Assembly: GCA_039199225.1 (NCBI GenBank)
Contig: JBCCSZ010000368.1
Location: 1-6,676 of the forward strand
Direction of reading: 5' to 3'
DNA length: 6,676 bases
Source: JBCCSZ01 sp039199225
GTDB lineage: Bacteria > Bacteroidota > Bacteroidia > Chitinophagales > Saprospiraceae
Both the position numbers and the translations under genes were made by a program. The notes under the pieces are model-generated. The model was not told the DNA's origin, searched no databases, and saw only the letters and a list, made by a program, of their open reading frames with translations. Position 1 is the first letter of the stretch; every line of letters begins with the position of its first letter. Below are positions 1 through 5,315 of this stretch, piece by piece.

Positions 1-2250
1 AATTTCAGATTTTGTCGTCTCTATGATTTCATCACGATGCTCGTCGCCCAGTGCATCGAGGTCTTCAAAATTTTCCAGAATGGTTTCAGCCCCCATGTTA
101 GAGGTCATAATGATGATGGTATTTTTGAAATTGGCCACACGCCCCCGATTGTCTGTCAGACGGCCATCATCCAGCACTTGCAGCAAGATGTTGAAAGTAT
201 CCGGGTGTGCCTTTTCGATTTCATCGAGCAAGACAATAGAATAAGGCTTGCGGCGAACGGCCTCTGTTAGCTGTCCACCTTCATCATAGCCGACATAACC
301 CGGAGGCGCCCCGACCAGGCGGCTGACGGAGTGGCGCTCTTGGTATTCACTCATATCGATGCGCGTAATCGCGTGATCATCGTCAAACAATACTTCGGCC
401 AGTGCCTTGGCCAATTCTGTTTTACCGACGCCCGTAGGTCCCACAAAAATGAAAGACCCAATGGGGCGATTGGCATCTTGTAGGCCTGCGCGACTACGGC
501 GCACCGCATCCGATACTGCCCGAACTGCCTCCAACTGGCCAATCAGCCGTTGACCGATTTCAGCCTCTAGGTTCAAGAGTTTATCTTTTTCACTCTGCAG
601 CATTTTTTGCACTGGAATCCCTGTGGATCGCGCCACTACCTCGGCAATATCATTGGCCGTTACCTGTTCGTTGGTAAAGCGATTTTCCTCTGGTAGCTCG
701 TTCAATTTTTCTTCTGCCGCCTTGAGCATTGCCTCTTTCTCTTTGATCTTGCCGTAGCGAATTTTAGCGACCGTTTCAAAATCACTTTCCCGCTCTGCCT
801 TTTCAGCTTGCTGCTCCAACTCCTCGATGGTCTTTTTGATGTTTTGTATGGTATCGACCACCTCCTTTTCATTCTTCCAGGCAGCAGTCAAAGACTCCAG
901 GCTTTCTTTCGAGTTGGCAATTTGCTCATTGATCTTGGAAAGCTTCTTCTTATCTTTTTCGCGTTTGATGGCTTCGCGTTCGATCTCCAACTGCCGCACC
1001 TTTCGTTCCTGCTCGTCAATCTCCTCCGGTACCGAGTCCAATTCCAAGCGCAGGCGCGCTGCAGCCTCGTCGATGAGGTCGATGGCTTTATCCGGCAGAT
1101 AGCGATCCGCAATGTAGCGATGCGACAACTCTGCAGCGGCGATCAATGCCTCGTCCATGATCTCGATCTTGTGGTATACCTCATAGCGCTCCTGCAAGCC
1201 CCGCAGGATGGAAATTGTATCCTCCACACTGGGCTCATCGATTACAACTGTTTGGAAGCGACGGACCAATGCTTTGTCTTTCTCAAAATATTTTTGGTAT
1301 TCATCTAGGGTCGTCGCACCGATGGTTCGCAGTTCTCCGCGAGCCAGGGCCGGCTTGAGGATATTGGCAGCATCCATGGCACCGCTACCACCACCAGCGC
1401 CAATGAGGGTGTGAATTTCATCCACAAACAAGATGATCTGCCCATTGGAACCGGTCACCTCTTTGATCACACTTTTGAGGCGTTCTTCAAACTCTCCCTT
1501 GAACTTTGCCCCGGCAATCAAGGCCGCGATGTCGAGGGTGAATATTTTCTTAGACTGCAAGTTCTCCGGCACATCCTGCTTGACAATCCGCCAGGCGATC
1601 CCCTCCACAATGGCTGTCTTACCGACGCCTGGTTCTCCGACGATGATGGGGTTGTTTTTCTTCCGGCGCGACAAGATGTGCAGCACCCTGCGAATTTCCT
1701 CATCTCGTCCAATGATGGGATCGAGCTTACCGGACTCTGCTCTTTCATTGAGGTTGATGGCAAACTTCGCGAGTGCGTTGTATTGGTCATCCGTATGCTG
1801 ATCGGTCACTTTGCGGCCTTTGCGCAATTCCTCAATGGCTCCGCGCATTCCCTTGTTGGTTGCCCCCAAACTTTTGAGGATTTGCCCCCCTTTATCATCC
1901 CCTTGAATGATACCCAGCAGCATCAACTCCACGGAAATGTACTCATCTCCAAGCTCTTTCAGCATTTTCTTGGCGCGACTGAGGGCCTTGTTGGCATCGT
2001 TGCTCAAAAACTGCTTATCATCCCCTTTGACCTTGGGCGTTTGCTTGATGGCTTCGGCCAACATCTTTTCCAAGGCAGCTATTCCCACATTCATTTTCTG
2101 GAAGAGAAACTTTGGAACATGCTCATCGGTTTCCATTATTCCCTTTATCAGGTGTTCTGTCCCAACGATTTGTTGATTCAAGCCAGCAGCAATCTGTTGT
2201 GCTTTGAGGATAGACTCCTGTGCCTTTATCGTAAAGTTGTCGTAAGTCAT
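1..2250 (-). CDS. clpB: ATP-dependent chaperone ClpB (AAA+ disaggregase), C-terminus cut by window edge
   Basis: ClpB is a cytoplasmic hexameric AAA+ disaggregase that threads aggregated proteins through its pore, usually together with DnaK/DnaJ/GrpE. The frame is open from the ATG at 2250 to base 1, giving 750 codons of the usual 860-870, so about 110-120 C-terminal residues are missing. The order is canonical: Clp N-domain (about 1-145, opening MTYDNFTIKAQE); NBD1 with Walker A GEPGVGKT (205-212), pore loop GAKFKGEFE and Walker B with D277/E278; a coiled-coil middle domain (about 400-525, rich in K/E/Q/L), which marks ClpB rather than ClpA or ClpC; then NBD2 with Walker A GPTGVGKT (604-611), pore loop GYVGYDEGG, Walker B DEIEKAH (676-682) and sensor MTSN. 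No catalytic residue is missing. The ATG is chosen because the N-domain begins there and the next gene ends 24 nt upstream. No Shine-Dalgarno and no CIRCE element are visible. Confidence 0.97.
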   Translation of the reverse strand, partial: MTYDNFTIKAQESILKAQQIAAGLNQQIVGTEHLIKGIMETDEHVPKFLFQKMNVGIAALEKMLAEAIKQTPKVKGDDKQFLSNDANKALSRAKKMLKELGDEYISVELMLLGIIQGDDKGGQILKSLGATNKGMRGAIEELRKGRKVTDQHTDDQYNALAKFAINLNERAESGKLDPIIGRDEEIRRVLHILSRRKKNNPIIVGEPGVGKTAIVEGIAWRIVKQDVPENLQSKKIFTLDIAALIAGAKFKGEFEERLKSVIKEVTGSNGQIILFVDEIHTLIGAGGGSGAMDAANILKPALARGELRTIGATTLDEYQKYFEKDKALVRRFQTVVIDEPSVEDTISILRGLQERYEVYHKIEIMDEALIAAAELSHRYIADRYLPDKAIDLIDEAAARLRLELDSVPEEIDEQERKVRQLEIEREAIKREKDKKKLSKINEQIANSKESLESLTAAWKNEKEVVDTIQNIKKTIEELEQQAEKAERESDFETVAKIRYGKIKEKEAMLKAAEEKLNELPEENRFTNEQVTANDIAEVVARSTGIPVQKMLQSEKDKLLNLEAEIGQRLIGQLEAVRAVSDAVRRSRAGLQDANRPIGSFIFVGPTGVGKTELAKALAEVLFDDDHAITRIDMSEYQERHSVSRLVGAPPGYVGYDEGGQLTEAVRRKPYSIVLLDEIEKAHPDTFNILLQVLDDGRLTDNRGRVANFKNTIIIMTSNMGAETILENFEDLDALGDEHRDEIIETTKSEI

Positions 2251-2274
2251 GTGCGTATATTGGTTACCAAAAAT

Positions 2275-2706
2275 TCAGTCTTCTTTGTGATTAGGTAGAT
2301 CGTTGTTGAGGCGTTCCTTAAGCCGATGGATGCGGGCTTGTCGTTCGAGAGAAAAAGTCTGCTCCACATCATTGAGGTATTCCAAGGTGATGATGGTCTT
2401 TTGAAGGAATGCCTGTTCTTGAAATGCTTCCTCTGCGCGCGCCGCCATCTCGGCCTTCTTGTCGAGTATTTCGACCAACAGGCGAATTTGTGCTGGGTGG
2501 AGGCTGGAGTCGTGCATCCAGCTTCGAAGCGCTTGCTCAGTCCAATCATCCAGCAGCTTGGGATCGATGTTGAGGGCCGTCGTACAAGCTTGGTCGATGA
2601 GCTCAAGGATGTAAAAAGGCTCCTCTGGGTCCTGGAAGCCCGTCAGCTTCGCCGTCAGCCGCATAGACTGCTGAATGATCCGCATGATATAATCTTCTTG
2701 AAGCAT
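2275..2706 (-). CDS. Small helical protein of unknown function upstream of clpB (DUF6483-like)
   Basis: 143 aa, function unknown. The protein starts MLQEDYIMRIIQQ and is predicted by eye to be almost wholly alpha-helical: an N-terminal helical part (about 1-55, with a Q-[ED]-DYIMR-I-QQ opening), a middle part, and a long charged helix or coiled coil in the last 60 residues, rich in E, K, R and Q. There is no signal peptide or membrane segment, so it should be cytoplasmic. The opening recalls the uncharacterised DUF6483 family; this is from memory and unsearched. Its stop is 24 nt before the clpB ATG on the same strand, so the two are probably one transcript, with this gene first. This suggests, but does not show, a link to proteostasis. 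An internal ATG at 2685 (Met8) is a possible alternative start; the upstream ATG is preferred because it keeps the QEDY opening. A weak -7-like TTATTTTG lies only a few bases before the ATG. Confidence 0.8.
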   Translation of the reverse strand: MLQEDYIMRIIQQSMRLTAKLTGFQDPEEPFYILELIDQACTTALNIDPKLLDDWTEQALRSWMHDSSLHPAQIRLLVEILDKKAEMAARAEEAFQEQAFLQKTIITLEYLNDVEQTFSLERQARIHRLKERLNNDLPNHKED

Positions 2707-2845
2707 GTGTGCAAAATAAGGAACTAGCCCCGAAACGGATAATTTTTTGGCTATTTTGCCCCAATTGACCGACCAAGGCGGTGCTGGGCTCTGCAGGCAA
2801 GCGGCGGTGAAACAAACTTTTTATGAGAAAAAATATTCTGGAAAC

Positions 2846-2876
2846 TTTACAAAGCTCTAAAATTGTTATAATTTTG
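2846..2876 (+). promoter_or_regulatory. Promoter of tRNA-Gln
   Basis: TAATTTTG at 2869-2876 is an exact match to the Bacteroidota primary-sigma -7 element TAnnTTTG, and it overlaps a sigma70-type TATAAT at 2867-2872. TTTACA at 2846-2851 is a weak upstream element. Transcription would begin near 2883, giving a leader of about 20 nt before the mature tRNA. Position and strand both fit the tRNA gene. Confidence 0.6.
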
Positions 2877-2904
2877 CATTCCAACTCTTAGGAGTTTGTG
2901 GTTC

Positions 2905-2976
2905 AGACCTATGGTGTAATTGGCAACACAGCAGATTTTGGTTCTGTAATTCTAGGTTCGAGTCCTAGTAGGTCTA
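2905..2976 (+). tRNA. tRNA-Gln (anticodon UUG)
   Basis: The cloverleaf folds fully by eye. The acceptor stem is AGACCTA (2905-2911) with TAGGTCT (2969-2975), 7 of 7 Watson-Crick pairs, and the discriminator is A2976. The D arm has GTGT/ACAC, with G18-G19 at 2922-2923. The anticodon stem is GCAGA/TCTGT with one G-U pair around the loop TTTTGGT, anticodon TTG at 2938-2940. The T arm is CTAGG-TTCGAGT-CCTAG (2952-2968), and the variable loop has 4 nt. The 3' CCA is not encoded and must be added by CCA-adding enzyme. The first pair is A-U, in keeping with the weak 1-72 pair of glutamine tRNAs. It reads CAA and, by wobble, CAG codons. Confidence 0.97.
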
Positions 2977-2985
2977 CAAAACAAA

Positions 2986-3053
2986 AGGCAATACGACTGA
3001 AAGTCAACAACTTACACAAAGAAAAACTTCTCAGCAATTGCCTCGGCAGTCGT
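2986..3053 (+). other. Interleaved complementary arms downstream of tRNA-Gln (possible RNA pseudoknot)
   Basis: Two adjacent 7-mers, AGGCAAT (2986-2992) and ACGACTG (2993-2999), have perfect reverse complements ATTGCCT (3037-3043) and CAGTCGT (3047-3053). The order is a-b-a'-b', so the two stems cannot nest. They either form a pseudoknot or exclude each other. The stretch lies between the tRNA 3' end and the terminator-like hairpin, so it would be part of the tRNA precursor trailer or of a small RNA processed from it. No ORF explains it. The pairing is seen directly; the RNA role is inference. Confidence 0.4.
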
Positions 3054-3056
3054 TAA

Positions 3057-3073
3057 AAAGATAAATCATCTTT
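3057..3073 (+). other. Small hairpin before the terminator
   Basis: AAAGAT (3057-3062) and ATCTTT (3068-3073) form a perfect 6-bp stem with loop AAATC. It lies 3 nt after the interleaved arms and 1 nt before the terminator-like stem, so the whole trailer is structured. The stem is A/T-rich and weak by itself. Confidence 0.35.
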
Positions 3074-3074
3074 G

Positions 3075-3110
3075 AAAGGTCGGATAGTCACATCCGGCCT
3101 TTCTCTGTTT
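3075..3110 (+). terminator. Probable terminator of the tRNA-Gln transcript
   Basis: AAAGGTCGGAT (3075-3085) pairs with ATCCGGCCTTT (3092-3102) over 11 bp with one U-G pair and a 6-nt loop, followed by the T-rich run TTCTCTGTTT. The T-tract is imperfect, so termination could be incomplete. It is about 100 nt past the mature tRNA end and is the strongest hairpin in the region. Confidence 0.6.
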
Positions 3111-3283
3111 ACAGGCTTATGAAAAGGTAGAATTGTTCTCAATTGAATCTCCATCTGTTTCTTTTTGCCTGTTGAAATATCCGATCATCAAGCGTCCCCA
3201 ACTCATCAATATCCATTTTTAGACGACCTCAAAGGTTCCCAACACTCAACCTACCTCACCCCCAACAAGTAGAAAACAATAAT
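3111..3283. other. Intergenic stretch with no supported gene
   Basis: No intact gene is seen. The minus strand holds two short overlapping frames in different phases: a 25-codon one from ATG 3216 to 3139 (MDIDELGTLDDRIFQQAKRN...) and a 33-codon one from ATG 3154 to 3053 (MEIQLRTILPFHKPVNRERP...). They read somewhat protein-like and could be further fragments of the relic seen at 3284-3517, but they are too short to call as genes. Confidence 0.3.
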
Positions 3284-3324
3284 TTACAACTGGACCGTCA
3301 TCCCTGGTCGGTTTATGTTGTAAA
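3283..3324. repeat. Inverted repeat around the stop of the relic frame
   Basis: TTTACAAC (3283-3290) and GTTGTAAA (3317-3324) are perfect 8-nt complements, and inside them GACC (3293-3296) pairs with GGTC (3306-3309). Read on the minus strand, the second arm contains the TAA stop and is followed by TTATTGTTTT, so it could have been the terminator of the decayed gene. Confidence 0.4.
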
Positions 3325-3517
3325 GATACCTATTCCTTGTCTTTGATTGATTCCCTCTGCTTAATGCTGCAAATTTCTTTAATGAGTTCTCAAAATCATC
3401 GTACATCGGTTGTATAGATTTTATAAAAGCACCTAAAGAACCTTTTGAATATTCGTCTCTAAATTGTTACTCACTCTTGAATCCTAGACCTAAAGATTTA
3501 AAAATAGGTGGGCTAAC
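3284..3517 (-). pseudogene. Decayed 3' end of an unrecognised protein gene
   Basis: On the minus strand a frame ending at TAA (3286-3284) is open for 60 codons back to 3466. It reads like real protein: QFRDEYSKGSLGAF near its start and RNRYLYNINRPGMTVQL at its end. Immediately upstream, in the same frame and broken only by one TAA (3469-3467), is PPIFKSLGLGFKSE, so the pair reads as one chain with a nonsense codon. A C-to-T change in a CAA codon would explain it. Further upstream (above 3517) the frame is full of stops, so the 5' part is gone. An internal ATG at 3406 could start a 40-aa peptide. I do not recognise the family. Chance is not excluded, since the frame is short. Confidence 0.35.
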
Positions 3518-3581
3518 CTATCAGTGATAATCCATTTCTCGTTATTTTTGATTAAAAAATTTAGAGAGCCGCTCTGATAGG
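3517..3581 (+). promoter_or_regulatory. Promoter with operator-like palindromes for the AlbA_2 gene
   Basis: TATTTTTG (3543-3550) matches the Bacteroidota -7 element TAnnTTTG exactly, predicting a start near 3557 and a leader of about 40 nt. Over the -33 position lies TATCAGTGATA (3519-3529), a palindrome with 5-bp arms and one central base. It is preceded by CC, so CCTATCAGTGATA equals 13 bases of the tetO2 operator core. A second copy of the half-site in inverse orientation, CTGATAGG (3574-3581), lies in the leader, next to another 11-bp palindrome AGAGCCGCTCT (3565-3575). This is a plausible repressor site, perhaps for autoregulation by the winged-helix protein downstream; no TetR gene is in the window. 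A second -7-like TAAAGTTG (3583-3590) is too close to the ATG unless the mRNA is leaderless. Confidence 0.4.
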
Positions 3582-3597
3582 GTAAAGTTGACGGATC

Positions 3598-4923
3598 ATG
3601 GATGAAACACAACATAAAGAATACAAGTCTGTTTGGAAGGATGAATATCTTAAATGGATATGTGGCTTTGCCAATGCCGAAGGCGGCATTCTTGAAATCG
3701 GAAAAGATGATAGTGGAAATGTTCTTGGAGTTTCTAGCTCTAAGAAGCTAATGGAAGATTTACCCAACAAAATTAGGGATGTTCTTGGAATTATCGTTGA
3801 TATTCACCTTGAGACAACAAATGGTAAAGACTGGCTTTCTATAAAAGTTGGCTCCTACCCCTTCCCTGTAAATTACAAAGGGCAATTCCATTACAGGACA
3901 GGCAGCACCAAACAAGAACTAAAAGGATCGGCACTCAATAGATTCCTTCTCCAAAAGCAAGGTAAAACATGGGACAGCATTCCTGTACCACATGTTTCGG
4001 TCAAAGATTTAAGCTCAGATGCTTTTACTTATTTCAAAGAGCGTGCTACGCAAACAAAACGACTGGATAAATCAATTCTCAGTAAAAATCGTAAAACGCT
4101 GATTGAAAAACTTCGGTTGAATGAAGAGGATTATCTCAAGCGTGCCGCTCTTCTCCTTTTTCATCCCGATCCTGAACGGTTCTTTACTGGCGCATATATC
4201 AAAATAGGTTATTTTCGTACAGAAACGGACTTACGTTTTCAGGATGAAGTTCATGGGTATTTATTCGAGCAGGTGGAAAAGACAATGGATTTATTGTTGT
4301 CTAAATACTTGGAAGCCCAAATTCGCTATCAAGGCATTAGTAGGGTGGAAGAATATCCATACCCAGAAACAGCATTACGTGAAGCTTTGCTTAATGCTGT
4401 TGCACATAAAGACTATAGTTCAGGGAATCCTATTCAGATTAAGGTTTATGACGATCACATATCCATTTGGAATGCAGGAGAACTACCAAAGTTACTCACC
4501 ATTAAAAAGCTTTTGATCAATCACCCTTCGATGCCATTCAATCCTGATATAGCGACTACCTTTTTCAGGGCTGGCCTCATAGAAGCTTGGGGAAGAGGTA
4601 CAATTATGATGGTGGAGGAATGTAAAGCTTATAACCTCCCTACCCCGGATTTTTCAAATGCGTTTTCTGGTTTGATGGTTACGTTCAAAAACAAAAAGAA
4701 GAAAACGTCGGGGAAAACGTCGGGGAAAACGTCGGGGAAAACGTCGGGGAAAATCCTCGATCTCATCCAAGAGAATAATGAAATAACGATCCCAGAGCTC
4801 TCAGCATATATTGGCGTTACAGAACGCTCTATCGAACGCAACCTAAGAAAGCTACAAGAACAAAGTAAACTCAAACGCGTGGGTGGCGCTAAAGGTGGAC
4901 ATTGGGAGTTGTTCAACGACTAA
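3598..4923 (+). CDS. AlbA_2/Schlafen-like, GHKL-ATPase-like, winged-helix protein (COG2865 type)
   Basis: 441 aa, close to the usual 440-480 of this family. Residues 5-115 are an AlbA_2 (Schlafen-like, divergent AAA_4) domain with the opening HKEYK, the motif GFANAEGGILEIGKDDSGNV (23-42) and YRTGSTKQEL (99-108). Residues about 245-365 match the C-terminal GHKL-like ATPase region (HATPase_c_4): PETALREALLNAVAHKDYS (256-274, N-box-like E262/N266/H270), IWNAGELP (290-297), NPDIATTFFRAGLIEAWGRG (315-334). Residues 369-384 are four exact KTSG repeats in a lysine-rich linker, and 385-438 form a winged helix (ITIPELSAYIGVTERSIERN). Such proteins are annotated as putative transcriptional regulators; some relatives occur in defence loci, and biochemical activity is largely untested. 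ATG 3598 is chosen because the family begins this close to its EYK motif. The gene stands alone, is lower in GC than clpB, and lies near a tRNA, which suggests acquisition by transfer. There is no membrane segment. Confidence 0.9.
   Translation: MDETQHKEYKSVWKDEYLKWICGFANAEGGILEIGKDDSGNVLGVSSSKKLMEDLPNKIRDVLGIIVDIHLETTNGKDWLSIKVGSYPFPVNYKGQFHYRTGSTKQELKGSALNRFLLQKQGKTWDSIPVPHVSVKDLSSDAFTYFKERATQTKRLDKSILSKNRKTLIEKLRLNEEDYLKRAALLLFHPDPERFFTGAYIKIGYFRTETDLRFQDEVHGYLFEQVEKTMDLLLSKYLEAQIRYQGISRVEEYPYPETALREALLNAVAHKDYSSGNPIQIKVYDDHISIWNAGELPKLLTIKKLLINHPSMPFNPDIATTFFRAGLIEAWGRGTIMMVEECKAYNLPTPDFSNAFSGLMVTFKNKKKKTSGKTSGKTSGKTSGKILDLIQENNEITIPELSAYIGVTERSIERNLRKLQEQSKLKRVGGAKGGHWELFND
4702..4752 (+). 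repeat. In-frame 12-bp tandem repeat, four exact copies
   Basis: AAAACGTCGGGG is repeated four times without a mismatch (4702-4749) and followed by a partial fifth copy (AAA). It codes for KTSG four times and ends in K, between the ATPase-like domain and the winged helix. Because the unit is 12 bp, gain or loss of copies keeps the frame and only changes linker length. The perfect identity at the DNA level suggests recent expansion. The repeat is much more GC-rich than the surrounding gene. Confidence 0.95.
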
Positions 4924-5315
4924 CTCTATTTATTGCCACTTGTCACAAGTACAGATCACATATCTGTTAGCAGAAAATAACATATTTCTATCCCTTTTTC
5001 ACTTAGGCATTTTCTTGTGAATTCTTGTTTTTTCCCTGATCCAAACCTTCGGATCTATTCTCCATGTCGTACTGTCTTTCTTCTTCAGAAAAGAGCTACA
5101 GTTGGTGTGGATGTTCGAATTTCCGAAAATACAAAATCCCTGGGCCAGGCTACTTTTAGTTTGGCTTTTCGTCTTTCCAATCCACTTGATAGATACTTCC
5201 TCCTATCTTGAAGTCCAATTGAGGTTAGGGGGTTGGAGTGACCACTACAAAATCTCAAACTTGCACGCCCTTCAGACGACTATTTCATGCTTTGTTACTC
5301 AACGGTAATAATCAA
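4924..5315. other. Convergent intergenic region with palindromes and no supported gene
   Basis: It separates two convergent genes. The left end holds two abutting palindromes (4938-4967). The middle holds a GATCC...GGATC hairpin (5038-5055) and opposing open frames of 64 codons on each strand: plus 5017-5211 from GTG, and minus 5279-5085 without an ATG. Neither is convincing as a gene. No attachment-site repeat of the tRNA 3' end was found here. Confidence 0.5.
4938..4967. terminator. Two abutting perfect palindromes after the AlbA_2 gene, possible terminator
   Basis: ACTTGTCACAAGT (4938-4950; 6-bp arms, one central base) is followed without a gap by ACAGATCACATATCTGT (4951-4967; 6-bp arms, 5-nt loop). 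They begin 15 nt after the stop codon, a usual place for a terminator, but no T-run follows directly. As RNA the first has too small a loop to fold well, so it may rather be a DNA-level binding site. Confidence 0.35.

Noticed and set aside
808..2298. Long plus-strand open frames (808-1308 and 1411-2298)
   Set aside because: They are antisense to clpB, whose motifs fill the whole minus-strand frame; the plus-strand products are hydrophobic and match no domain.
2326..2727. Plus-strand 133-codon open frame
   Set aside because: It is antisense to the 143-aa gene upstream of clpB, which has the better amino-acid pattern and operon context.
2603..2884. Minus-strand 93-codon frame covering the intergenic region left of the tRNA
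   Set aside because: It overlaps the start of the 143-aa gene in another phase and covers the tRNA promoter; its composition is not protein-like.
2251..2904. CIRCE or other known heat-shock operator in front of the clpB operon
   Set aside because: The TTAGCACTC-N9-GAGTGCTAA pattern is absent, and no convincing alternative-sigma promoter could be read.
2952..3500. Attachment-site duplication of the tRNA-Gln 3' end
   Set aside because: I looked for a direct repeat of the T-arm and acceptor sequence in the later intergenic regions; only a 6-base TCCTAG match near 3482 was found, and no integrase gene is present.
4629..4916. Minus-strand 95-codon frame with a DVFP repeat
   Set aside because: It is a shadow of the 12-bp tandem repeat and winged-helix coding sequence of the AlbA_2 gene.
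5038..5055. GATCC...GGATC hairpin in the convergent intergenic region
   Set aside because: A 5-bp stem with an 8-nt loop and no T-run is too weak to call as a terminator.
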